64,000 nt of DNA from Escallonia rubra (Eukaryota; Streptophyta; Magnoliopsida; Escalloniales; Escalloniaceae): the NCBI GenBank assembly GCA_033065855.1, contig JAVXUO010000052.1, positions 62,001 to 126,000 on the forward strand. Direction: 5' to 3'. A program made the translations under genes and the position numbers. Of the stretch, positions 1-12,260 are shown in pieces. The stretch's first letter is position 1. Each line of letters begins with the position of its first letter. The notes under the pieces are model-generated. The model had not been told where the DNA came from, did no database searches, and saw only the letters and a program-made list of their open reading frames with translations.

Positions 1-3000
1 ATGTTTAAGCTTTAGCTGATAAGAACACAATGCCTTTTGAGTTCCTGATAAAGTCTCTTAGTTATAACATGTAGTCAAATGGATAATAAAACAATTTTGT
101 GGATCCTTCTATAGCATGACAAAGAGGTTTGTCCAATAGAGTTGATCAACGGCCCATACAATGATATGACAGGTTGTTTTGCAAAATACAGATGTGTAAT
201 ATAACCTTCAAGATCTAGATGAGAATTTTTAATTAAATGTACTTGGTTTTGGTTAAAATCGTCCTTGGAAAATTGTATTATTTTGTTTTTTCCTCCTTTG
301 GTTTGAGTCAATCTGTATTTTTTTTTCTTGTTGCACAACCGTTGATATTTTTTCTGGGGCATATGAAAGATGACTTTGAAACTCCAAAAGAATATAAAGC
401 CGGGCGACATTGGCTCTCTTAGTTTACTCTTATGCACCAATATTCTGAAGTTTAACATGTCATACTTAGTTTGAACCAATCATCTTTGAGATTGAGTCTC
501 AAAAGACGATGAATTGATTTGACAATCGGTTGAGACAAACCGAGAATGAATATAGATGATAAAAGAAACGAAAAGGTAAACGAGTTATCAGAAATTATTT
601 TACCCTTAATTGACAACTAAAAGCACAACAACTTGTTCCAGTATGGTGGAATCATTTTGGGTGGCCAATGGTGGTGGTTATGGTGATGGTACTAGGAAGA
701 TGTCGATTGTAGATGTGACATTGTGAGGGTGGTGGTGACTGTATAGGTGATAGTGATGATGCACGTATTGCTGGTAATTATGGTAGTGGTAATTGTTTCG
801 CTGGTAGTTGGTAGTGCTGGCAGTAAAGACTGCTAAGTAATTGTGAACTTGTACAAGCAGTTGCAGTTGTGTTGGCGTGTAGCGTGCTATGGTTTTGGTG
901 GTGGCAGATGTGACAATAGTATGGTGCAGTGATGGAAAATGTGATCGTTGTGGTGATAGTTATTGTAGTTACTGCTTCAAGGTGTTTGGAGGTAATATTG
1001 TAGTGGTGGTGGACAAATTATGCTCTAAATCTAGAATGGAGAAGTGATGGAAAAAAACATAGCAATTTTTGGTTTAGTTCCTCGAAGCAACTTGAAGGTA
1101 TGTGTATCTACCCATTCATTATCTTTGACCCACATGCTTTAAACTTCCTTTAGTGAAGAGGTCATCTTTGAGATTACCAATTTATAGCCTTAGGCTATCG
1201 TAATCCGAACTGTTTTTTCAATATTAAATTTTAATAATTTCAACGCAACTCTAAACGCACTTTGAATACAACTTTTCCTTTTCAATATTCTTTTTTTTTT
1301 TCATGAAGAACAATATGAAGTGACTCAGTTAACTTCATGCTTATAGAGAGGTCAAGCTTGATATATTTCACGCAGAAGAAAAAGATTTGATTACACTGAC
1401 TATGTCTTAGACTGTTTACTGATTCTGTTAACAAAAACAGCTAGTGGAAATAGAAAGGCCAAAACAATCAGCACACATTTGTGACTTGCTTCCTTCATAT
1501 TAGTTTTGGCTGTAAGATTGGTATAAATGATTACAATAATGGTGCTCCAAATAGCGAGATTTAAAATTTTAAATTCACAGTCAAAGATTAGCACAACATT
1601 GTCGCCATATTTTATGGCAAAACGTCGAAATTGTTGCTTATGAAAAAGCATCCTAAAATTCTATGATTCATAAAGCCAACATCGCATTGTCATTAAAATA
1701 ATTCATGCATTTAATCACAAATTCTACATTTGTTGCTAAAACACACTAATGTATTAATACTGATGAAAAGTTGTATTCAAGACGTGACCTTATACTTAAT
1801 TGTTTTTTCTTACCCGCAATTTAAACAATAACAGTGGTAACCTATCTGCAAAAGAACGTGTTTTAAACATTATTTTGAAAAAAATAATAGAAAGTCGCGT
1901 GCATTGCACGGGTCCCCTAACTAGCTAAGTTATAGTTGCAAAGTATTTCTCCTTCAAAACCTAAGAATTTAAGCGCAGTCCTTTTACAATGTGGTAAGCA
2001 GCTGTGTTTTCCTTTTTTTAGCAGTTTCGTTACTGCTGTCTCATTACCCTTAAAAGAAAGAGACATGACAAGTTCCCTCTGCTACTTTAGATTAGACAGT
2101 TACCAGCATGTTGAAGGATTCCATGTTTCCTATCCTCAAAAGAGATTTTTCAACTTGCCAAAATCTGGGAGTGATTGCTGAATATGCTATGGGTCGAGGT
2201 TAATACCTGGAATTCTCCGAAGAGGCTGAAATCAAGCAAATATATGGGCTCCATTCGGAGGGAGTCTTCAGCATCACCAAGAGGCACCTATGGTTGCTGG
2301 CGGTTAGCATATACTTCAGTAACACCCGATGTTTTATGGACTCGGTATAAGTGCCGGGATCGGATATGTGTCGGAGTCGTCCAACTTTTAGAACCAAAGA
2401 CACGGTAACGACGTATAATCAGTTACAGCAGCATCAAGCCATTAACATTAACTTTGAACAGCCTGAACAAGGAGGGCTTATCTATCTAATAGAGAAGAAA
2501 TAACTAGCATTACGTATATTCAAGGACTATGAATTTGGTTTCAACCATTAGTAGTGCTTTTTTTCTTCTTCAAAGCTTATTGAGGTTTAATGCCTTGTGT
2601 TTGGATTCATGCAGTGGTTTTTAATAGAACATTGTGTGAAAATTTAATATATTTAAGATTTATGCTTATGGGATAGGTGGTCGACTCTTGGTGTTTTTTA
2701 TTTTGTTCACGATATCTAGGTATATACGTAATCCTGAAAATTGAGCAGGTGACAGGGACCTACTGAGTATTCTGACATGTAAGCACTGTTCAGTTGCTCT
2801 GCTAAATGTGGGGTCTTGACAGATGTTTTCTTTAGTGATATGAGGACTTTTCTCTTATTATTTGTTGTTGGAAATCTTGGATATGTCATATTTTGTTTGG
2901 ATCTCGACTATGAAACACCACACTTAACATAGGCAAAACCAAACAAGGGATGGAAGTCAATGTAGTAAGTGTCGATGTTGGACACGAACGAGAAGTGTCA

Positions 3001-3121
3001 GATTTATTTTAGTTTATTTTGAGTTTCAGATAGTTAGCGACACTTCACTGAGGGCCCATTTTCCTCTATTTTTGATTGACACCGTTGGCTTTCTTGTAAT
3101 GTCCTCGGTTCTTTGATGCAG
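1..3121. other. Upstream flank and leader intron of TAF9, no coding gene seen
   Basis: I find no convincing exon here. Positions about 640-1010 are a degenerate GGT/GGTGAT-rich low-complexity stretch. The last bases before the TAF9 start read like a 3' splice site (pyrimidine/T-rich then GATGCAG, exon from 3122), so TAF9 probably has an untranslated first exon somewhere in this stretch. I could not place its donor. Short ORFs here (for example 2175-2408) have no recognisable domain. Confidence 0.5.
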
Positions 3122-3137
3122 GGGAAAAGAACAGACA

Positions 3138-3871
3138 ATGGCAGACCGAGACGAGGACTTGCCCAGGGATGCCAAGATTGTTAAAACACTACTAAAATCA
3201 ATGGGCGTGGACGACTATGAACCTCGTGTTGTACACCAATTCCTAGAACTGTGGTACCGGTATGTTGCCGATGTGTTGACAGATGCGCAGGTGTACTCGG
3301 AGCATGCTGGGAAGGCAGCAATTGACTGCGATGATGTCAAACTTGCTATTCAGTCAAAAGTCAATTTCAGCTTTTCACAACCCCCGCCTCGAGAGGTAAA
3401 CTTACTGAACTTCCTTAATTTTGTGGACAATGGCAGGTGGGACTAGTTTATGGAAGTTCAGGGGAGGTAGCAATCTTAGGTTCCTAGGAAAGAACAACAA
3501 TAGTTAGTAGCATTGCTAGATAACAATTTTGCGTTACATCTTAGTAAACGTTAGGTACTCCTTCCTCTGCAATTTTCTTATAATCAACTACTTCTCAGGT
3601 CCTACTGGAGTTGGCTAGGAACAGGAACAAAGTCCCATTGCCAAAGTCAATAGTGCCGCCTGGAATCGCACTTCCTCCTGAACAGGACACGTTGATCAGC
3701 CCGAATTATCAGCTTTTGATTCCAAAGAAGAGACCTAGCCAAGCAATGGAAGAGACAGAGGAGGATGAAGAGGGTGTTGATCCCAATTCTTCCCAAGAAC
3801 AAAATGCAGACGTACCGCAGAATACTCCTCAGCGAGTGTCTTTTCCCCTAGGAGCTAAACGTCCAAGATGA
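3138..3871 (+). CDS. TAF9: TAF9, TBP-associated factor 9 (TFIID/SAGA histone-fold subunit), two coding exons
   Basis: Exons 3138-3395 and 3599-3871 join in phase 0 across a GT..AG intron of 203 bp and give 176 residues, close to the usual plant length of about 180. Residues about 7-85 are the TFIID-31 histone fold, with the conserved run [20 protein letters not shown] followed by [15 protein letters not shown] and [19 protein letters not shown]. In this family the fold pairs with TAF6 inside TFIID and SAGA in the nucleus. Residues 87-95 (VLLELARNR) begin exon 2. The tail is acidic ([11 protein letters not shown]) and ends in a basic GAKRPR. An unspliced reading would stop soon after the donor, so splicing is needed. 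The leader carries a splice acceptor at 3120-3121. The last 93 bp recur at 5424-5516 as part of a tandem duplication. Identification is by family recall from the sequence. Confidence 0.93.
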
Positions 3872-5423
3872 GGTTTTCAAGTGCAACTCACATCTTGTTA
3901 TGGGAGTTTGTACACTACAGTCCTGCAGATTTGTACTTCTCAGAGAGAACTGTCCATTATTATCCATTATGTTGGAAGGTACAGAGCATCATATCATATC
4001 ACCCTTCTTGTTGCACGAAACATATCTCAAAAATGAAAATGAAATCTTACAACAGTCAGCAAGCCAATATCTGTGAAGATATCAGGAACCAAAACGAAGA
4101 ATTGACAACAATGTCTTTTTGTAGGACAAGGAAATCAAACATGTATGGTAAATATATTCCTTGAATGCGTGCCCTTTCAAGGCTCGAGAAGGGAGGAGGG
4201 GCAATGGTCCCATTTAATACTCACTTCACTCTTCTTATGCGACACCCGTGTATGCTGCTAGGAACTTGTCCTCTCGTTCAATGGTCCTTCCTTGAACATG
4301 AAAACTAGCCTCTTGTGCAATGACGATTTGCATGTGGGTTGGGGGTGTTGATACTCGAGCCTTTGTTTTGTTACGCCTCGAAGGTAAAGATGGAATGTAA
4401 GCCACCATATGGGATCTTGTTGGGCTCTCAATGGTCTTCTGATGTTAAACCACCATAAGTAGAGTTTACAAAAATATGTTATGATGATCGTGTACTTCGG
4501 ATCAAAAAGTTTTGCTGATGATATCTACCGGCAACTTCGTATGGATTAACTAAACTCTATTGGTGTTGCGGCAAACGGGACTCTTTGTTTAGGCACTCCG
4601 AGCTCTCTCCTAAAAAAGTACTATAGACTATTTCTCTTTACACACATTCATAAAGGCCATGAGAGCTACTCATAAAAAGTCCTATAGACGATTTATCTTT
4701 ACACATCTTCGTATAGACAATGAGACCAAACCTTCTTATTTGGATTCTCTGATTACTAATGCAATTCTCTTATTTTTTTTTTTAAAAAAGAATGGACTCC
4801 ATTCCTTTGTCACTTGCATTCCTATTTAGTCACTAAATATCTAAAAGGTGACACTAGCAAACATCTTCAGCGACAACTATGAAGATAAATTGTAGTACCA
4901 TACTTTCCAAGATAAATGGCACTACACTGCTCAAGAAAAAGTCAAGCGCCCAAAAAAATTGGCCCATCTATGCGCCCTGTATTGTGGCTTGAGGGGTGTG
5001 CATATGTTTTTTTTTTTTTGTGTGTGTGTGTGGGGGGGGGGTGTGGGGTAAATTGGGAAGCCAACAAAGAGAATTTCTTGTGCCTCGGTTTACTTCTGTG
5101 TTCACTCCGAAGAAGAATCTGTGAGAATGCTTTGATACGAAGAGTACAAGTTCAGCAAGAAATCCTGTTCTGTGTTGAGCCAAGAAAACAAAACTTTTTT
5201 GTTCAAATTCTTATCCTCCCAGCAAGTTTGATACATCACTCTTGTCGTCAACTCCAAGCAAATTAGGAAAAATATCACATTCAGATGGATGTGGGAACTT
5301 TGATTTACACGAATTGTCATTACTAGACCGTCCAAACTCAAAATAACGTCGTTACAAAAAGAATAAAAATCAGCACGAGTGCCATCTAATCTTATCTTAT
5401 AGATGACTACATAGCGCTGTCAA
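3779..5423 (+). repeat. Tandem duplication, unit A (TAF9 3' end plus downstream flank)
   Basis: This unit starts inside the last TAF9 exon at a GATC and runs to 5423. The next unit starts with the same GATC at 5424. Matching landmarks in both units are: the TAF9 C-terminal codons, the 3' flank with GTTATGGGAGTTTGTACA, the text ATGCGTGCCCTTTCAAGGCT (4164 against about 7152), and the segment ending ATGCTGTCAAGATC or its variant. Positions 5008-5048 hold a poly-T, (GT)n and poly-G run absent from the other unit. Confidence 0.85.
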
Positions 5424-5516
5424 GATCCTAATTCTTCCCAAGAACAGAATGCAGATGTGCCGCAGAATACTCCTCAGCAAGTCTCTTTTCCCCTAGGAGC
5501 TAAACTTCCAAGATGA
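5424..5516 (+). pseudogene. TAF9 C-terminal fragment (30 codons plus stop)
   Basis: These 93 bp match the last 93 bp of TAF9 (3779-3871) with seven substitutions and no gap, and they still read through to the same TGA. The histone-fold exon is absent upstream, so this is a partial copy made by the tandem duplication and not a second gene. It has no start codon of its own in frame. Confidence 0.9.
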
Positions 5517-5975
5517 GATTTTCAAGTGCACTTCACATCCTGTTATGGGAGTTTGTACAGTGTCTTGCTGACTTGTACTTCTCAAAGAGAACTGTCCGTT
5601 ATTATTGGGTGGTTTACCAGTAATTTTGTTCATCCATTCTGATGGAAGGAATTGGATTTCACTTTCTTGGTAAACCAAATACTTCATCAATAATGTATTA
5701 ACGTTATTATGCCCATAGCCCCAAACCCATTAGCTCATTATTAACCAAACCATAGCGTCTAGCTGTTGCACAGAAAGAACTGTTGCCAATTAGAAACTCT
5801 TCAATGTCTCAGTAGAGGCATGATCTGAATAAGGAAATAATGTTGAAGACCTTATATAAATGGAGAGCACGTCATGTCTCCCTTCTTACAACAGTCTACC
5901 TGTGAAGATTCCAGGAACCAAAACGAAGAATTGACAACAATGTCTTATTATAGGACAAGGATATCAAAAAATGTA

Positions 5976-7144
5976 GGGTTAATTACTCACGGAGTTACCC
6001 TTAATTATTAAAATTACACTCCGTTCCCGTTTGTACCTGCATTTCACATTCTTGATGGAACGAATTCCGGATTCTCTGACACCTTACTTTTTGGATTTTT
6101 CATCCCCAAAATGCCCTCCCTTTCTTGAATAAATACCCTCTTTGCCCTTTAAGATTCTTCTTCTTCTTCATTATCTTTCCCCTTTGCAGACCCATTTGGG
6201 TCTGCGTTTGTGCGGTGTTGGTTGCAGGGATGAGATTAGGATCGGCCGGCGTTTGTGCGGTGTTGGTTGCGGGGTTTGGGTGGCTGTTTTCCGGCCGGTA
6301 TTGGTGGACGGTGTGTGGGGTTGGTTGCGGTTGCGATCGGGGAAATCGAGATCGGTAAAGGAAAAGGAAATGATCTCCTCGACGGTAGAGAAGAGGGATG
6401 AAGGCGAAGATGGTCTGCGGCGTTCGCTCCATCCCTGTTACAGAGAAGAATGTGTGGCAGTTGGTGATCGAACTTGACGGTGTGGATGGTGGCTGCCTCG
6501 ATCGGTCGACGTTTGTGCGGTGTTGGTTGTGGGGTTTGGGTGGCTATTTTTCGGCCGGTATTGGTGGACGGCGTGTGGGGTTGGTTGCGGTTGCGATCGG
6601 GGAAATCAAGATCGGTAAAGGAAAGATCTCCTCGACGGTAGAGAAGAGGGAGGGGTGAAGGCGAAGATGGTCTGCGGCGTTCGCTCCATCCCTGCTACAG
6701 AGAAGAAGGTGTGGCAGTTGGTGATAGAACTTGACAGTGTGGATGGTGGCTGCCTCGACATCGCCGGAATTTCATTGGTTGGGCATCCGTAGCCGAAATT
6801 TCTGTCAGGGCCGTCAAGGGTTTTTCCGACACCAACCGGAATTGGTCATCGAAGACCGGATACAATGTCGGCAGCAGCGATAAGATGCGGCTTGGAGGTG
6901 GTGATGGGCGGTGCTTTGGTCACGACACGGTGGTCGTGGATGTGCGGCGCGATGCTGCTCGGTGAAAGGTGCAGCTGGATTTGGCTGCCGGTGACGGCGT
7001 GTGGGCCCGGCGGGAGCGACGGGGGCAGCCGCTTCAGGAGACGACGGATCCTTGGCCTTGGGCGGCCGTCCACGGCCCCGCTTCGGCGGAGCAGACGGGT
7101 CCGGCGTTTGTGCGGTGTTGGTTGCGGGGTTTGGATTAATTACC
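5976..7144. mobile_element. Mutator-like (Pack-MULE type) element with captured gene pieces
   Basis: The insert splits duplication unit B. Its left end starts GGGTTAATTACTCACGGAG and shares internal words (TTTGTACCTGCATTT, GGATTCTCTGACA) with the left arm of the element at 19690. That places it in the same Mutator-like family as 12623-13561 and 19690-22233. The right end (TTGGATTAATTACC) is a poor match to an inverted copy, so the right terminal repeat looks lost or decayed, and I see no target duplication. Inside, a GC-rich block of about 250 bp is present twice (about 6247-6480 and 6506-6725), with a third GTTTGTGCGGTGTTGGTTG at 7106. Confidence 0.6.
6968..7110 (-). pseudogene. Captured fragment of an AT-hook (HMGA/HMG-I/Y-type) gene
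   Basis: Read on the minus strand, this stretch encodes PDPSAPPKRGRGRPPKAKDP followed by a proline/alanine-rich tail. The GRP core within KRGRGRPPK is a classic AT-hook, and the PDPxAPPKRGRGRPPK context is that of plant HMGA proteins, which carry an H1-like domain followed by AT-hooks. No H1-like domain is readable beside it. It lies inside a Mutator-like element, so it is best read as a captured exon fragment. Whether it is transcribed cannot be told from here. Confidence 0.65.
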
Positions 7145-8308
7145 TTGAATAATGCGTGCCCTTTCAAGGCTCGGGAAGGAAGGGAGGGCAATGGTCCCAT
7201 TGAATACTCGCGTCACTCTTCTTATACTACGCCCGTGCATGCTGCTAGGAACTTGTCCTCTCATTTAATGGTCCTTCCTAGAACATGAAGACGAGCCTCT
7301 TGTGTTGCATGTGGGTTGGGGGTGTTGACACTTTGTTACGCCTCGAACGTAAAGATTAGAATGTAAACCACAATATGGGTTCTTGTTGGGCTCTCAATGG
7401 TCTTCTGATGTTAAACCACCATCAATAGTCTATAAAAAAATATGTTACGATGATCGTGTGATGATATTTATCAGCAAGTTCGTACGGATTAACCGAACTC
7501 TATTGGTGTTACGGAAAATGGGACTCTTCGCTTAGGCACTCAGAGCTCCTCCTCAAAAGTCCTATAGACTATTTATCTTTACACATATTCGTATGGGCCA
7601 TGAGGCCAATCTTTCATATTTGGATACTCTGATTACTAATGCAATTTCTTATTTAAACAACAAAAAAGAAAAAAGAAATCAGACTCCATTCCTTTGTCAC
7701 TTGCCTTTCTATTCAGTCACTGAAAATATCTAAAAGGTGGCAGTAGCAAACATCTTCAGTGGCAAAGATGAAGATAAATCGTGGTACCAAACTTTCCAAG
7801 ATAAATGGCAGTACGGTGCTCGGGTAAAACTCAAGCGCCCAAAAAGTTGGCCCATGTATGCGCCCTGTATTGTGGCTTGAGGGGTGTGCATGTAGATAGG
7901 GGTGGGAAGCCAACAAAGAGAATTTCTTGTGCCTCGGTTTACTTCTATGTTCACTCCGAAGAAGAATCTGTGAGAATGCTTTGATACAAAGCGGACAAGT
8001 TCAGCAAGAAATATGCTTTGATACGAAGAGGACAAGTTCAGCAAGAAATCCTATTCTGTATTGAGCCAAGAAAACAAAACCTTTTTGTTCAAATACTTAT
8101 CCTCCCAGCAAGTTTGATACATCATTCTTGTCGTCAACTCCAAGCAAATTAGGAAACATATCACATTCAGATGGATGTGGGAACTTTGATTTACACGAAT
8201 TGTCATTAGTATACCGTCCAAATTCAAAACAAGAACATTACAAAAAGAATAAAAATCAGCACGAGCGCCATCTAACCTTACTGATGACTACACAATGCTG
8301 TCAAGATC

Positions 8309-9475
8309 ATGAAAGTACGATAATCGCATGCGATGCTTGCTTGGAAGCAACTGAAAAGAATCTACAAGGTAGGAAAAATGTATAAATTGTTTACAGAAGA
8401 TCACATTCCACCATAAACAGATTCCATGATACAGGAAAGGATCACCAAGGAGTACAAGGCAATGAAAAGACTAGAAAACAGACCCCTGAGAAAGTGGGAT
8501 GTGCCACTCAGTATTTCTTTATGGCAACACACCACTACTCATTTGATCCCCAAATGCAGCGCATGGTAGAATAGATTACTCCCAGCTAGAGTTTCTAGCT
8601 GTGGTCCTGCATACATCTTAAAACCAACCAAATTAGGTGCTCTACCACATGCAAGGTAGAGCATGTGCTGGGGAGGTCAAAATAAAGCAACTTAATAATC
8701 AGTGAAATCACCGGCATGGAAGCCCACCTCCAGATCGGCTTTATGTTAAAGACTTGAAGCCTAAAGGCAGATTTTGAAAGGGAAAGGATTGCCAAATCCA
8801 GAGCAGACGTAGAAGAAACACCATCCCCGAGATGTTCCCTATATATAGGAACTGATATATGTCCATAGGAAAATCAGGTGTACCCATCTGGGTTATTTGT
8901 AATTACAAAGACGATATGGGACCTTTCTTAATAAATTTACGGGGTGTGCCAAGCTATTGGTAGGATACCAGTCCTCCATACCTTTCCACTGTGGTGGCCA
9001 TGGGTGTAACTAGACTGCCCACCAGCCCTCATTAAACACGCACAAAAACATTGTGCAATTATGCATTGAAGGACCATATACATGCCTTTCATAATTAGCT
9101 CTAGCACAGAGAGGTGGAAAACTTGCAAATTTTCCAGGTATACACAATGTACTACTAGTGCAAATCTTGTACAGAACCATCGAAAGCAGAAAGGTGATAG
9201 CCACAGCTCTTGCAAGAAACATGAGATCAAGCAGTAATACTTGTCAATGTTATAATAATATTCCAACTTCAAGAATGAGCAGCCTCATCAGCTGGTACAT
9301 TTCCTATAAAGCATTTCCACTTCAAGAATGAGCAGCCTCGTTGGCTAGTACATTTTCTATAAGCATTTCAGACCATAGAATTCATAATTTAAAAATTAAA
9401 GGCAAAAAGGAAAAAGGATGGGACTGTAGACCAACATGTCAATACTACCGCAACAAATCCAAATAGGAAGAAAAA
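8309..9475. other. Intergenic stretch and probable 3' UTR of the HWS gene
   Basis: No coding exon is recognised. Because the neighbouring F-box gene runs leftwards, its 3' UTR should occupy the right-hand part of this stretch. That part contains a 54/53-bp tandem duplication (9263-9369). Confidence 0.5.
9263..9369 (-). repeat. Two-copy tandem repeat in the probable HWS 3' UTR
   Basis: Two adjacent units, 9263-9316 and 9317-9369, share ACTTCAAGAATGAGCAGCCT and a following GGTACATTTCCTATAA-like segment with a few substitutions. Their position, about 110-210 bp past the stop codon, puts them in the likely 3' UTR. Confidence 0.75.
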
Positions 9476-10693
9476 CTAGGGGGAAATTTCAAGTCTGGGT
9501 TCAAAGCAAAAACCAGTGAAGAGCTGAAGCGGGAATCTCTTCGTCACTGGGCATTTCTGAGACCACTTCCAATGGTTGTGATTCACGTCAAAAACAAGAA
9601 GAGCAGGAGCTCCATAGCTCTGGATGTATATGAGATCCTCTGTACCACTGCTAGCAAAAACATCATCAAACTCTCCAAATCCTTGAAAAAACTTGTGAGG
9701 CATACGGGCTATCTCTAGCCAATCCTTCCCCTTGAGAACCCAAATTCCAATACCCTTTATAATGTCACGCCGATCTTGCTTGCCAATCCCTCCCACCATT
9801 ACCAACTTCTCCTTGAGGTTCATCAGACGGCCACAAGTAAGAGAACATGGCACAGGAATAAAACTCCTTATCAGCAAACCATGAGACGTTCGACTGGAAA
9901 GGTTATAAGTGATTAGTCCATGACGATTCTCTGGCATGCCACCCCCGGTTGAGTAAATCAAAAAGTACAGAACCCCGCCACAAATCACACTTTCATCACC
10001 GCCTCTCCAACCAGCAAAAACCTCTGTCAAAGGAGTTACCCACACCATTGTTTCTGAATTGTAAGTATGAATTGAAAGATCCCACTGGAAAAAATTCCCC
10101 GGGACTTGCTTAGATTTCACGATTGACAAATTGTAATTTCGTGTTATACTGTTCACTGAGATTGCCAGTGCACTGTAATCAGAAAACTTCAACCCTGGAG
10201 GATCTTCCAGCCTCTTGAGGCATCTGGTGATAGGATTACAGACATATAGCTCGCTCCTACTATCATTGTCCATGAAGCAAACTAAGCCACATGATGAAGC
10301 AATGAACCAGTTGGGGGTCTCAATTCGGGGGAGTTTGATGCCATACCATTTCCTAAGGATAGGATCAAAGGCATAACCTATGGGTTCATCAGAGCTGGTA
10401 AACATGTAATACCAGGGCCTTTGTTGCAGGGCATGTGAGGAGTTCCATAAAAACCTTCTTGAACTTACAATCTCATGCCATCTTTTACACACGCAGCCTA
10501 CCCTAAAGATGCTTGGAATGGGGAGATAAGCTAAAATTCGCTCTAACAAGTCATCAGGTAAAATTAAATCCACAGAAACTGTCTCAACTTCTTTATTGTA
10601 CTCATCACCGACCTCTGAAAATGAATCAGACTCACCAATGTCCCTTTCAATGCTATCGAAGCAATGACTGACCCATGATGATTCACCATCCAT
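9476..10693 (-). CDS. HWS: HAWAIIAN SKIRT-type F-box/kelch protein
   Basis: A single coding exon of 405 residues from MDGESSW. An in-frame ATG ten codons upstream (10723) lies beyond a likely splice acceptor at 10716-10717, so it would not be in the mature message. Residues about 44-83 are an F-box (LPDDLLERILAYLPIPSIFR, then CVCKRWHEIVSSRRFLW). The rest is a kelch-like propeller with QRPWYYMFTSSDEPIGYAFD, SSCGLVCFMDND and a well-conserved C-terminus (QKCPVTKRFPLQLFTGFCFE). This matches Arabidopsis HWS (At3g61590, about 411 aa) along its whole length. In the family the F-box docks on SKP1 in an SCF ubiquitin ligase, and loss of HWS alters sepal and organ boundaries and miRNA-dependent traits. 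The target here is not readable from sequence. The reading frame is intact. Confidence 0.93.
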   Translation of the reverse strand: MDGESSWVSHCFDSIERDIGESDSFSEVGDEYNKEVETVSVDLILPDDLLERILAYLPIPSIFRVGCVCKRWHEIVSSRRFLWNSSHALQQRPWYYMFTSSDEPIGYAFDPILRKWYGIKLPRIETPNWFIASSCGLVCFMDNDSRSELYVCNPITRCLKRLEDPPGLKFSDYSALAISVNSITRNYNLSIVKSKQVPGNFFQWDLSIHTYNSETMVWVTPLTEVFAGWRGGDESVICGGVLYFLIYSTGGGMPENRHGLITYNLSSRTSHGLLIRSFIPVPCSLTCGRLMNLKEKLVMVGGIGKQDRRDIIKGIGIWVLKGKDWLEIARMPHKFFQGFGEFDDVFASSGTEDLIYIQSYGAPALLVFDVNHNHWKWSQKCPVTKRFPLQLFTGFCFEPRLEISP

Positions 10694-12260
10694 GATGGAG
10701 AAGAGTTGAAAACACCTAAACATAACATGACACTAATTAAATTACAAAAAAAAAAAAAAGGTTCCCTTTTCCAGATATAAGCAGGCTATAAGAAGATGGA
10801 TCATCTGAAATTACTTTGAATAATGACGAAACATCAAACCAAATGTAAGATAAACCTCACTGAAATCGTATGGGAAAACATCAATATCAGGGTAATGGAT
10901 GAATTGTGCTGTGCATAAGAGACACACACACACAGACGGGGGAGGGGACGATCAGTTGATTAGAGAGATCATATAGCGCGACTCATGTTTCTGTACCTAT
11001 CATGTCTCAGAGCCACAAATTTCAGATATAATCAGAAAAAATGAAACGAATAGTATGTCTGGATTATATCTTTAAAGTCGAAACGGCGGACTGATCTAAC
11101 TCAAGTCACCTGAAAATTATCAGTTCTAATCAATTTTAAAAAATGAGAAGGGGGAGGTGGGGGGGGGGGGGGGGGGTTAGAGAGAGAGATATGGAGAGAG
11201 TGTGAGAGGACTATAATTTACAACAGATCATATATCATCTACTCTCTTTAGTCATTGTATGCCAATAGTGTGATTAGAACCACATATCTTCCATTTTTCC
11301 AAGCACAAACATATGACTCAAAACCTATGTGGCGTGGTCGACTGGTCGCAAATTAAAACTTTGTAAGGATCTCTTTTTAGAATTATAACAAAATCTTAAT
11401 GAGGTTTGCATCAAAACAAAGATCACTCCGCAGAAGCTATAGTCAATTTACTTCCAGAGAAATATCTACTCATCTACCTAACATGAGATGGACTACAAAG
11501 AAAACAGCTTGGATGTAAGCAAAAGAACTCAAACAGTGTACTGATAACAAAGTCCAAGTTATTTTTCAATCCCAAAAATTAAAAGAAAGCTAAGCATTAA
11601 CTAACCGAAATCCCACACGTATGCGCAACACTATTTGTGGTGCATTCTACTACCTCAGAAACAAAAGAGAAAATGCAAACCACTTCTTTCTTACCCCGAG
11701 AGGGAAAAAACCATCTAAAGAGAACAGCACAAAAATGTATAAGAAACAAATCCTCCACCAGATGCATACTACAATAATGTTAATCCTAAACACAACAAAT
11801 ATTCTTTCAGAATAAAAAACCCACTTTCATAGTTTTGGACATCAAACCCTAGTATGAGTTTATCATTAAAAAAAAAACAAATAGAGTTAGGTAAACAATA
11901 GATTAGAGCACATGGAGCTATCAATCAAACATCAAAAGCCACCTTCGCACATGAGCAGCACCAATAACATCACATAATTTTGAACAAACACAGATCAACT
12001 AACGGAACTCGTTATATATAACAAAAAAAACGAGAATGGCTCAAGAAATAAAACAAATCAAGAATTCACCTATACGAACGAAAGAGCCCTCTTCCGGCTA
12101 AAGTGACGTAACGGGTCTTGTTAGATTGGTACGAAATCTGCAGATTCAGCAGGAAAAGAAAATGGCGGAAAAAACAATGAAAAGGGTTGGATGTGCTGAT
12201 ACCTCTGTTTTCAAACTGTTTCGAACTTCAAACAACCAAGAGAGATAAAATCGGTTCAAC
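10694..12260 (-). other. HWS leader with a probable 1.35-kb 5' UTR intron and promoter-side region
   Basis: On the minus strand TGTTATGTTTAG|GTGTTTTC gives a good acceptor (exon from 10715). TCGTATAG|GTGAATTC near 12070 is a plausible donor, so the intron would be 10716-12069. Inside it lie an 18-base poly-G run (11159-11176) followed by a GA-rich run. No other exon is seen. The donor is an inference; the acceptor is the stronger of the two. Confidence 0.5.

Larger units (their letters stand above)
5424..8308 (+). repeat. Tandem duplication, unit B, expanded by a transposon insertion
   Basis: This is the second unit of the duplication. It is longer than unit A mainly because a Mutator-like element occupies about 5976-7144. 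An extra segment near 5605-5870 also has no counterpart in unit A. Past the insert it follows unit A through the ATGCGTGCCCTTTCAAGGCT landmark to the end at CAAGATC (8302-8308). After that the two sequences no longer match. Confidence 0.82.

Noticed and set aside
2175..2408. 77-codon ORF upstream of TAF9
   Set aside because: No domain or clear splice context; probably chance or repeat-derived.
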